A DNA stretch of 64,000 nt from Nocardia carnea (lineage in GTDB: Bacteria > Actinomycetota > Actinomycetes > Mycobacteriales > Mycobacteriaceae), in NCBI RefSeq assembly GCF_029869215.1, contig NZ_JARWPM010000359.1:1-64000 (forward strand), written 5' to 3'. Shown in pieces: positions 54,544 to 62,176 of the stretch; positions within the stretch are counted from its first letter, which is position 1; every line of letters starts with the position of its first letter. The translations under genes and the position numbers were made by a program. Below the pieces are notes generated by a model. The model did no database searches, was not told the DNA's origin, and saw nothing but the letters and a program-made list of their open reading frames with translations.

Positions 54544-55971
54544 GTGCTAGTCGAAAACCCGAATATGGGAGCTGGAGCCGTGGCGCGCAAATCTGCGCCG
54601 CACCGGGGGATTCGGGTGCTCGCTGTTCTCGCGGTCCCCGTACTGTTGCTGGTGCTGCAGGGGGTGGCGCTGTGGCGGGGCTACGAGGGCCCGCTGGAGA
54701 GCCTGTTCCGGGATTACGCCGGTACGCCCAAATCGATGACGGTGCCGTGGGCGGGGTTGATACTCGCGCTCGTCGGGGTCGGCAACCGGCACCGGGTGAT
54801 CGCTTTCGGGGCGGCCGTCGCGATCGATCTCGTCTACGCGGTGGTGCGGGTCGCGCTGGGCGGGCCGTTCACCGTCGGTAACGGGCCCGTACTCGTGCTC
54901 ACCGGACTCGCGCTGCTGGCCTGGTGGCGCTGGACCGGGCGGCAGCGGCGCAACGCGCTGCACGCGGCGGCGCTGGGCGCGCTGCTGATCCTGGCGACCA
55001 AGGTCGGCGATGTCTGGTTGCATATCACCGTCGACCTGCAGCCGCGGGTGCTGGATCAGTACGTGATGCTGGCCGACCACGCGCTCGGCGACCCGTCCTG
55101 GGTGCTGGGCCGGGCGTTGGAGGTGCTGGGCCCGATTCCCGACGCCGTGCTGCACTGGGTGTACATCGAGCTGCCCGCGGCGGCGATCGTGGTGGCGGTC
55201 TGGCAGTTGCGCGCCGTGGCGGGTGGTGGCCGCTGGCCGAACCACTATCTGGTGCGCACGTTCCTGGTGCTGGGCCTGGTGGGTCCGCTGGTGTACCTGC
55301 TTTTCCCGGTGGTGGGCCCCATGTTCGTCTACGGTGCGGACGGTGGCGGTTTCCAGGTCGGCAACTACTGGCCCGGTGCGGTCCCGCCGCTGGACCGCAC
55401 CCCCGAGGCGCTGCTGTTCGGCGATCTCGCCCCGCGCAATTGCATGCCGTCGATGCACACGGCCTGGGCGCTGGCGTTGTTCCTGCACACCCGCCGCAAC
55501 GCCGACGGCACTCTCGCCCCCACCTGGCTGCGCTGGGGCGGAACCTTCTGGCTGCTGTGCACCCTCGCCGCGACCCTCGGCTTCGGCTATCACTACGGCG
55601 TCGACCTGGTCGCCGGCGCGGTGCTGTGCCTGACGATCGAATCGGCGCTGCGCGAACCGGAACGCGGCTGGGGCTGGTTCCGCATCCGCCTGGTCGGCGG
55701 TGGTGCGCTGGTACTGGTCACGTTGCTGCTCGGCTACCGGTACCTCGCCGTGCAGATGGCCGACTACCCGGTTGTGGCCGGCTCGATCGTCCTGGCGCTA
55801 CTGGCCGCCGTGGCCGCCGGCTTCCACGCCACCTGGTTCGCCCGCCGCCGCACCGGCGTCCCCCTGGCACCCGGCTCGGACACAGCCGGCACGGACAGGT
55901 TCCTCACTGCCCAGCTGCCGCGGCCGAAGAGCTCGCCGACACCCACCGGCGAGCCCGTCGAGTCCCGCTGA
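54544..55971 (+). CDS. PAP2-family membrane phosphatase or synthase
   Basis: Integral membrane protein of 475 aa with about ten helices. The lipid-phosphatase motifs are RNCMPSMHTAW (about 298-308) and GYHYGVDLVAG (about 343-353), holding the catalytic histidines and an Asp. The plan fits PAP2_3/inositol-phosphoryl-ceramide-synthase-like proteins, which either dephosphorylate or transfer head groups on membrane lipids. A Pro-rich tail ends the protein. The start is GTG 54544, with ATG 54568 possible. It stands alone, between the YbdK-type gene and the mrp operon. Confidence 0.85.
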   Translation: MLVENPNMGAGAVARKSAPHRGIRVLAVLAVPVLLLVLQGVALWRGYEGPLESLFRDYAGTPKSMTVPWAGLILALVGVGNRHRVIAFGAAVAIDLVYAVVRVALGGPFTVGNGPVLVLTGLALLAWWRWTGRQRRNALHAAALGALLILATKVGDVWLHITVDLQPRVLDQYVMLADHALGDPSWVLGRALEVLGPIPDAVLHWVYIELPAAAIVVAVWQLRAVAGGGRWPNHYLVRTFLVLGLVGPLVYLLFPVVGPMFVYGADGGGFQVGNYWPGAVPPLDRTPEALLFGDLAPRNCMPSMHTAWALALFLHTRRNADGTLAPTWLRWGGTFWLLCTLAATLGFGYHYGVDLVAGAVLCLTIESALREPERGWGWFRIRLVGGGALVLVTLLLGYRYLAVQMADYPVVAGSIVLALLAAVAAGFHATWFARRRTGVPLAPGSDTAGTDRFLTAQLPRPKSSPTPTGEPVESR

Positions 55972-56039
55972 CCCGCCGTAGCCGACATCCCCTGACACAG
56001 CCACGGCGGCGCCGTTCGCGGGCCAGTGCACGCGTTACC

Positions 56040-56384
56040 TCACTGCTGGTCGTCCAGTTTGTCGCCCAGTTCGTTCACGACCAGCAGGTCTTCGCGGTGG
56101 CGTTGCTCCCGGTAGGCCGTGCGGCCGATCAGGTGGGCGATCACCGGGGCGGTGAGCAAGGTGAACAGGCCGACCAGGATCAGCATCCAGACGTTCGGGT
56201 CGTCGTAGACCCGCAGGCAGGTGCCGGCGAGGACCAGGTTGAGACCGATCACCTGCGGTTTGGTCGCGGCGTGCATGCGCAGCAGGGTGTCGGGGAAGCG
56301 GACGATCCCGACGGCCGCGGTGAGCGCCATCAGCGAGCCGATGATGATCAGCGTGCCGGAGGCGATATTCAGGAATGTGCTCAT
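56040..56384 (-). CDS. mrpG: Mrp Na+/H+ antiporter subunit G
   Basis: Membrane subunit MrpG of 114 aa with three helices (about 5-27, 38-58, 64-85). The conserved MALTAAVGIVRFPDTLLRMHAATKPQ-type segment with the R-F-P-D motif (about 27-31) is diagnostic. It is the last gene in the operon. The start overlaps the mrpF stop. Confidence 0.93.
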   Translation of the reverse strand: MSTFLNIASGTLIIIGSLMALTAAVGIVRFPDTLLRMHAATKPQVIGLNLVLAGTCLRVYDDPNVWMLILVGLFTLLTAPVIAHLIGRTAYREQRHREDLLVVNELGDKLDDQQ

Positions 56385-56641
56385 CGGTCGTCCCGGACCC
56401 GGTAGCGGGTGACGGCCGCGGAGCCCAGGAACCCCACCAGGGAAAGCGCGACGATCGCCGGTACCACGCTGGTGTCGCGGCTGTAGGCGGCCCACACCGC
56501 CAGGCCACAGATCGCCATCGCGATGATCGAGTCGATGCCGACCACCCGGTCGAGGGTGTCCGGGCCGGCGAGGATGCGGTATGCGGTGATCAACGCGGCC
56601 GTACCGAGCAGGACCGCGGCCACCAGGGCCACGACGATCAT
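56381..56641 (-). CDS. mrpF: Mrp antiporter subunit F
   Basis: MrpF subunit of 86 aa with three helices. The RILAGPDTLDRVVGIDSIIAM segment (about 22-42) holds the conserved G-P-x-x-x-D-R motif. The ATG overlaps the mrpE stop (ATGA) and its end overlaps mrpG, so all three are translationally linked. Confidence 0.93.
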   Translation of the reverse strand: MIVVALVAAVLLGTAALITAYRILAGPDTLDRVVGIDSIIAMAICGLAVWAAYSRDTSVVPAIVALSLVGFLGSAAVTRYRVRDDR

Positions 56642-57189
56642 GGCTGCACCTCCTGGGTGGGCAGTGGGGTGGCGCGGCGCTGGAAGGCCTCGATCAGCAG
56701 CGTCTCCACCCGGCGGATGGTGTGGTAGAAGCTGGCGACCGCCTTTTCGCTGCTCACGTCGATCACGTGCACATAGACCACGCATTGTTCCCGGTCGATT
56801 TCGATGACCATGGTGCCGGGGATCAGGTTGAGTAGGTTGGTGCACAGCACCAGGACCAGATCGGACCGGAACGCGAATTGCACCCGCAGCACACCGGATA
56901 CGGGTGCGGCGCCGGGGCGCAGCGCGAACCACGCGAGTTGCAGGCTCGATTCGATCGCGTAGTACGCGAAGTAGGCCAGCAGTTTCAGCAGCGGCAGGAT
57001 GCGCAATTGTCCGCTGACCGGTATCCGGGGCAGCGGCAGAGTCACCATGATCACCACACCGACCGCCAGGCCCGACAGGACGTTGGCGACGCTGATCTGG
57101 CCCCACAGCGCGACCCATACCAGCGCCAGCCAGAGCAGTACGCCGGCACGTAACGCGTTGTCGCGGGTTATTGCGGTGCGGAGTCTCAT
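56638..57189 (-). CDS. mrpE: Mrp antiporter subunit E
   Basis: MrpE subunit of 183 aa, with two to three N-terminal helices (about 15-35, 38-55, 70-90) and a soluble C-terminal part bearing the typical L-L-N-L-I-P-G-T (about 117-124) and V-H-V-I-D segments. It overlaps mrpD and mrpF at start and stop. It helps assemble the complex. Confidence 0.92.
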   Translation of the reverse strand: MRLRTAITRDNALRAGVLLWLALVWVALWGQISVANVLSGLAVGVVIMVTLPLPRIPVSGQLRILPLLKLLAYFAYYAIESSLQLAWFALRPGAAPVSGVLRVQFAFRSDLVLVLCTNLLNLIPGTMVIEIDREQCVVYVHVIDVSSEKAVASFYHTIRRVETLLIEAFQRRATPLPTQEVQP

Positions 57190-58781
57190 TTCGTCCCCCC
57201 GCCGAGTACGGCACCGATATAGATGCCACGGTCCTGTAGTTCGGTCGCGGATCGGTCGGCGATACCGAGTATCGGCCCGGCCCAGACCGTGAGCGCCAGT
57301 CCCACCGCGACCAGCGCCGCCGTCGGCAGCACCATCATCGTGGGCAGCCGGCCGGGATCGGTGCGTTCGTCGTAGAGCATGTCGGTGTTGTCCTCGACCA
57401 GGGAGGGCAGGGTCGCGGCCACGAGGTGCCCGTCGGGCGCCTGTTCGCGCGGCCGCCAGAACGCCTTGCTCCAGACCCGTGCCATCACATAGAGGGTCAG
57501 CAGACTGGTGACCACCGAGCCGCCGACCAGGATCCAGGCCAGCGTGCTGCCGTCGTCGGCGCCGGCCTGCAGCAGGGTGACCTTGCCGATGAAACCGGAG
57601 AACGGCGGGATACCCCCGAGGTTGAGGGCCGGGATCAGGAACAGTCCGGCCAGCAGTGGGCTCGCCGCCGCCATCCCGCCGACCCGGCGTAGCGAGGTCG
57701 AGCCGGCCTGCCGTTCGATCAACCCCGCCACCAGGAACAGCGCGGTCTGCACCAGGATGTGGTGCGCGATGTAGTAGACGGCGCCCGCCAAGCCCAGCAT
57801 GCTCGCGATCCCCACGCCGAACATCATGTAGCCGATATGGCTGACCAACGTGAACGAGAGCAACCGGCGGATATCGTTCTGCGCGATCGCGCCGAATATA
57901 CCGATCAGCATGGTGAGCAGGCCCGCGATCAGCAGCAGGTTGTCGAATCCGCCGTCGGGGAACAAGAGGGTCTGGGTGCGCACGATGGCGTACACACCCA
58001 CCTTTGTGAGCAGACCGGCGAACACCGCGGTGACCGGGGCCGGCGCGGTGGGGTAGGAGTCGGGCAGCCAGTTCGACAGCGGGAACACCGCCGCCTTGAT
58101 ACCGAAAGCGACGAGCAGGACGCCGTAGACGGCCTGGCGGATCCCGTCGGGAACGGCGTCCATGCGCAGGGCGAGCTGGGCGAAGTTGAGGGTCCCGGTG
58201 GCTCCGTAGACGACGGCGACGCCGATCAGGAAGATCATCGACGACACCATCGACACCATCACATACGACACCCCCGCCCGGATGCGTTCCGCGGTGGCGC
58301 CCAGGGTGAGCAGGACGAACGAGGCGACCAGCAGGATCTCGAAACCGACGAACAGGTTGAACAGGTCCCCGGCCAGGAACGCCATCGACACCCCGCCGTT
58401 GAGTACCAGATAGGTGGGCCAGAAGATCGAAGTGGGCTGGCGGACCCGGCTGTCCCCGATGTTCTGCCCGGCGCCGTAGACGGCGACGGCGAGCAGCACG
58501 ATCTGGGAGACCAGCAGCATGGCCGCCGAGAGCCGGTCCACCACGATGGTGATCCCGATCGGCGTCTCCCAGCCGCCGACCTGCACCGCGACCGTGCCGT
58601 CGCGGTCGGCCAGGTACAACATCACCGCGCACACCACGACCGCGGCGGTGAGCGCCACCATCACGACCACCCGCTGGAAGCGGGGCCGGCGCCCGGCGAT
58701 GAGGGTCGCGGCGGCGGCCAGCAGGGGGATGAGCACCGGTAGCGGCGCCAGCGCGGGCAGGAGGTTCTGCGGCAAACTCAT
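57186..58781 (-). CDS. mrpD: Mrp antiporter subunit D
   Basis: MrpD subunit of 531 aa, homologous to proton-pumping NADH dehydrogenase subunits ND2/ND4/ND5, with about 14 helices. Conserved features are a Glu in helix 5 (MAFLAGDLFNLFVGFEI, about 133-149), a Lys in FGIKAAVFPLSNWLPDSYPTAP (about 222-243), SFTLVSHIGYM (about 310-320) and a broken-helix region. It carries ions across the membrane together with MrpA. Overlaps mrpC and mrpE. Confidence 0.95.
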   Translation of the reverse strand: MSLPQNLLPALAPLPVLIPLLAAAATLIAGRRPRFQRVVVMVALTAAVVVCAVMLYLADRDGTVAVQVGGWETPIGITIVVDRLSAAMLLVSQIVLLAVAVYGAGQNIGDSRVRQPTSIFWPTYLVLNGGVSMAFLAGDLFNLFVGFEILLVASFVLLTLGATAERIRAGVSYVMVSMVSSMIFLIGVAVVYGATGTLNFAQLALRMDAVPDGIRQAVYGVLLVAFGIKAAVFPLSNWLPDSYPTAPAPVTAVFAGLLTKVGVYAIVRTQTLLFPDGGFDNLLLIAGLLTMLIGIFGAIAQNDIRRLLSFTLVSHIGYMMFGVGIASMLGLAGAVYYIAHHILVQTALFLVAGLIERQAGSTSLRRVGGMAAASPLLAGLFLIPALNLGGIPPFSGFIGKVTLLQAGADDGSTLAWILVGGSVVTSLLTLYVMARVWSKAFWRPREQAPDGHLVAATLPSLVEDNTDMLYDERTDPGRLPTMMVLPTAALVAVGLALTVWAGPILGIADRSATELQDRGIYIGAVLGGGTK

Positions 58782-59158
58782 TCTTCGGGGTCCTCCCGCT
58801 CGCGCGCGCTGATCCCGACATCCTCCGGATCGTTCTCGACTTTTTCGCTGGTGGTCAGGATGTAGGAGCGGTAGGCGAGGGCGAGGACGAACGCCGAGAC
58901 GCCCATGGTGATGACGATCGCGGTCAGCACCAAGGCCTGGGCGAGGGGATCGGCCGTGCTGTCGCGGACGGTATCGGTGGCGCCCTTGATGGGTGGTGCG
59001 CCGTCCGGTCCGCCCATGGTGATGATCAGCAGGTTCACCGCGTTGCCGATCAGCAGGATGCCGAGCAGCATCTTCGTGACCGTGCGTTCCAGCAGCAGAT
59101 ACACCCCGCAGGCCAGCAGGACCCCGACGAGGACCAGCAGGGTCAGGTTCGCGCTCAT
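58778..59158 (-). CDS. mrpC: Mrp antiporter subunit C
   Basis: MrpC subunit of 126 aa, homologous to NuoK, with three helices (about 4-24, 28-48, 72-95). Features are LLIGNAVNLLI (about 34-44) and the Q-A-L-V-L-T-A-I-V-I segment (about 73-82). It follows mrpA, overlapping its stop by four bases. Confidence 0.94.
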   Translation of the reverse strand: MSANLTLLVLVGVLLACGVYLLLERTVTKMLLGILLIGNAVNLLIITMGGPDGAPPIKGATDTVRDSTADPLAQALVLTAIVITMGVSAFVLALAYRSYILTTSEKVENDPEDVGISAREREDPEE

Positions 59159-61947
59159 GATTGCACCAGCTCGTCGTCCAGGCGCGCCCCGAGGCTGCGC
59201 AGTACGTCCAGGACCAGGCCCACCACGATCAGGTACACGCCGAGATCGAAGAACAGCGAGGTCACCAGCTTGATATGGCCGAGCAGCGGAACCGTCGCCT
59301 CGACGATCACCGAGTACAGCGGTGGTGCACCCAGCAGCAGCGGTATGGTCGCCGTTCCCGCCGCCAGCACCAGCCCGGCGCCCAGTAGATGACCGGCGTC
59401 GACGGGGAGGGCCTCGCCGAGTTCGTACTGTCCGCCCGCGAGATAGCGCAGGACCAGTGCCAGCCCGGCGATGAGCCCGCCGGCGAAGCCGCCGCCGGGT
59501 GCGTTGTGGCCGGAGAAGAAGAAATACACCGACAGCACCATCATCGTCGGGAACACCAGGCGGGTGGTGATCTGCAGGACCATCGACCGCTCCCGGCGGT
59601 CCACCAGCCGGCCGGCGGGCAGCCAGCTCACCTTCCCGGGCCGGTAGTTCGGGGCGTCGGCGGCGCGCGGCGGCAGACCGAACCGGCGACTGCGGAACAC
59701 CAGCGAGGCCACACCGGTGGCGGCCACCACCAGCACCGAGATCTCGCCGAGGGTGTCCCATGCGCGCATATCGACCAGCAGGACGTTGACCGCGTTCTTC
59801 CCGCCGCCGAATTCGTAGGCCGCCGCGGGGATCCGTTCCCAGATCGGTTCGGTACTGCGCGCCGCGGCGGCGAACGCGGCCAGCACCGGCACCGTGACAC
59901 CGACCGCGATGGCGATCGCGGCCCGGCCGAGCTGGAAACCGGCCTGCTGCTCCGGGCCGATCTCGGCGGGGAACGCGCGCAGGACCAGCACGAAGACCAC
60001 CAGGACAAGGGTCTCCACCAGGAACTGGGTCAGCGCCAGATCGGGGGCGCCGTGCAACGCGAAGATCACACCGCAGCCGTAGCCGGTGAGCCCGACCACC
60101 AGCACACTCGCCAGCCGATTGCGCAGGACGGTGGCGCCGAGCGCCATGGCGATCATGATCGCGGCGATCACCAGCTGCAGCGGACGGTCCCACAGTCGCA
60201 GCTCGACCCCGGTGCGGGTGCCAACCGCCAGTACCGTGGCGGGCAGAATGACCAGGGTGCCGAGGATCGCGGCCTGGTTCAGCGGCAGGGAACCGCGTTG
60301 CACCGAACCGGTCATCTTCAGCGATATCCAGTCCATGGCGCGTAGCGCGGTATCGTAACCGCGGTCGGCGTTGCCCAGCAGGGTCGTCGATTCGCCGAAT
60401 ACATCGCGCCGGATATAGAACAGGGCACCGCCGGCGATGATGATCACGGTGAACAGCAGCGGCAGGGTCAGGCCGTGCCAGAGCTGCAGGTGGGTGGTCA
60501 ATTCTCCGGGCAGGGTCGCCGCGTAGGGGGTCAGCAGCGGGTCGATCCAGGGTGCGGCGAGGCCCGCGCCCAGCGAACCCAGGGCCAGCAGCACGGGTGC
60601 GGCGACGAAGGCCGGCCCGGGTGCGTGCCAGTCCGGAACCCGGATACCGGGCTTATCGGCGAACGCGCCCCAGACGAACCGCGCGCTGTAGGCGACGGTG
60701 AGCATGGATCCCAGCACCACACCCGCCAGCAGCAGCCATTTACCGGTACCGCTCAGCGGCGGATCCGCCGCGAGTTCCGCTGCCAACGCAGATTCCTTGG
60801 CCACGAAACCCCACAGCGGCGGGATACCGGCCATGCTCAGCGCCGCCAGCGTGGAGGAGATCAGGAGAACGGGTGCGCGGCGCCCGAGACCGGACAGTTC
60901 GCCGATATCGCGGGTTCCCGCATTGTGGTCGATGATGCCGACCACCAGGAACAGGCAGGCCTTGAACAGCGCGTGGGCGATGAGCAGCCCGATACCGGCC
61001 AGAGCGGCGTCGGGGGTACCGAGCCCGACCATCAAAACGAGGAAGCCCAGCTGGCTGACGGTGCCGAAGGCCAGGAGCAGTTTCAGGTCGGTGACCTGCA
61101 TGGCCCGCAGGCCGGCCAGCAGCATGGACGCCAGGCCGAGCGTGAGGATCAGCGGCCGCCAGACCGGTTCGTCGGCGAAGGCCGGGGCGAGCCGCGCGAT
61201 CAGGTAGACACCGGCTTTCACCATGGCCGCCGCGTGCAGATACGCGCTCACCGGGGTGGGTGCGGCCATCGCCCCGGGCAGCCAGAAATGCAGCGGCACG
61301 ATGGCCGATTTGCTGAGCGCGCCGACGAGCACCAGGACCAGTCCCACCTGCACGGCGATACCGCCGGGCGGTTCCGGCGCGGCGAGCAGGTCGGAGAGCA
61401 GATAGCTGTCGTAGACCTGCCCGAGCACGACGATGCCGACGAGCATCGCCAGCCCGCCCGCACCGGTGACCAGCAACGCCTGCAGGGCCGCCCGGCGCCC
61501 GGCCGCGCTGTCGGAGTTGTGCCCCACGAGCAGGAACGACAGCACCGTGGTGATTTCCCAGAAGACGAACAGCAACAGCATGTTGTCGCTGGTGACCAAC
61601 CCGAACATGGCGCCTGCGAAGGCGACCAGCCAAGCGGCGAAGGAACCGAGTTTGGGTTCGTCGTCGTCGAAGTAGCGGGCGCAGTAGGCGAGTACGAGTG
61701 CGCCGATGCCCAGGATCAGCGCGCTCATCACGGTGGCGAGCGGGTCGGACCGCAGTTGCAGGGTGAGGTCGATGGTCGGTGCCCAGGCATAGCGCACCTG
61801 CTGGATATCGTTCCAGCCCGCGATCACCCAGCCGAGCGAGAGCAGCGGTACCAGCGCCAGCGGATAGAACGCATTACGCCCCAGTACTCGCACGGCTGCG
61901 GGCGCGGCAAGCGCGGCCAGGGCGTGTGCGAGCAGGATGGCGAGCAA
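59155..61947 (-). CDS. mrpA: Fused Mrp antiporter subunits A and B
   Basis: First gene of the operon, 930 aa. The MrpA part (about 1-770) resembles NuoL, with about 20 helices and motifs such as FWEITTVLSFLLVG (about 129-142), KSAIVPLHFWLPGAMAAPTP (about 212-231) and NTHG-like helix-break regions. The C-terminal part (about 790-925) is an MrpB domain (VFPTMMVLSVYFFFSGHNAPGGGFAGG), so no separate mrpB gene exists here, as in many actinobacteria. The complex exchanges Na+ or other cations for protons for pH and salt tolerance. It has 229 bases upstream for a promoter. Confidence 0.95.
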   Translation of the reverse strand: MLAILLAHALAALAAPAAVRVLGRNAFYPLALVPLLSLGWVIAGWNDIQQVRYAWAPTIDLTLQLRSDPLATVMSALILGIGALVLAYCARYFDDDEPKLGSFAAWLVAFAGAMFGLVTSDNMLLLFVFWEITTVLSFLLVGHNSDSAAGRRAALQALLVTGAGGLAMLVGIVVLGQVYDSYLLSDLLAAPEPPGGIAVQVGLVLVLVGALSKSAIVPLHFWLPGAMAAPTPVSAYLHAAAMVKAGVYLIARLAPAFADEPVWRPLILTLGLASMLLAGLRAMQVTDLKLLLAFGTVSQLGFLVLMVGLGTPDAALAGIGLLIAHALFKACLFLVVGIIDHNAGTRDIGELSGLGRRAPVLLISSTLAALSMAGIPPLWGFVAKESALAAELAADPPLSGTGKWLLLAGVVLGSMLTVAYSARFVWGAFADKPGIRVPDWHAPGPAFVAAPVLLALGSLGAGLAAPWIDPLLTPYAATLPGELTTHLQLWHGLTLPLLFTVIIIAGGALFYIRRDVFGESTTLLGNADRGYDTALRAMDWISLKMTGSVQRGSLPLNQAAILGTLVILPATVLAVGTRTGVELRLWDRPLQLVIAAIMIAMALGATVLRNRLASVLVVGLTGYGCGVIFALHGAPDLALTQFLVETLVLVVFVLVLRAFPAEIGPEQQAGFQLGRAAIAIAVGVTVPVLAAFAAAARSTEPIWERIPAAAYEFGGGKNAVNVLLVDMRAWDTLGEISVLVVAATGVASLVFRSRRFGLPPRAADAPNYRPGKVSWLPAGRLVDRRERSMVLQITTRLVFPTMMVLSVYFFFSGHNAPGGGFAGGLIAGLALVLRYLAGGQYELGEALPVDAGHLLGAGLVLAAGTATIPLLLGAPPLYSVIVEATVPLLGHIKLVTSLFFDLGVYLIVVGLVLDVLRSLGARLDDELVQS

Positions 61948-62176
61948 GCGTTACCTCCGTCGGAATCAGGGGCGGCGGGGTATTGCGCGCTCATCATATG
62001 CGAGCACGATCTGGCACCATCGTACAGATATACGGACCCCGGTCCGCATCCGGCTACCCTTCGGCAACAATTTGCGCAGGTCAGACATAACGGACAAGCT
62101 TCGGACAGGGCGGGCCGGTAGTGGCAGCGTCACCGCATTCGCTCACCGGTAACCGGCTCCGCTGTCCCCGCTGCGC
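61948..62176. promoter_or_regulatory. Upstream region of the mrp operon
   Basis: This 229-base gap follows the AAA ATPase gene, which is on the same strand and ends at 62177. It holds an A/T-richer patch (about 61985-62035) suitable for a promoter of the mrp operon. No clear operator was found. Confidence 0.35.
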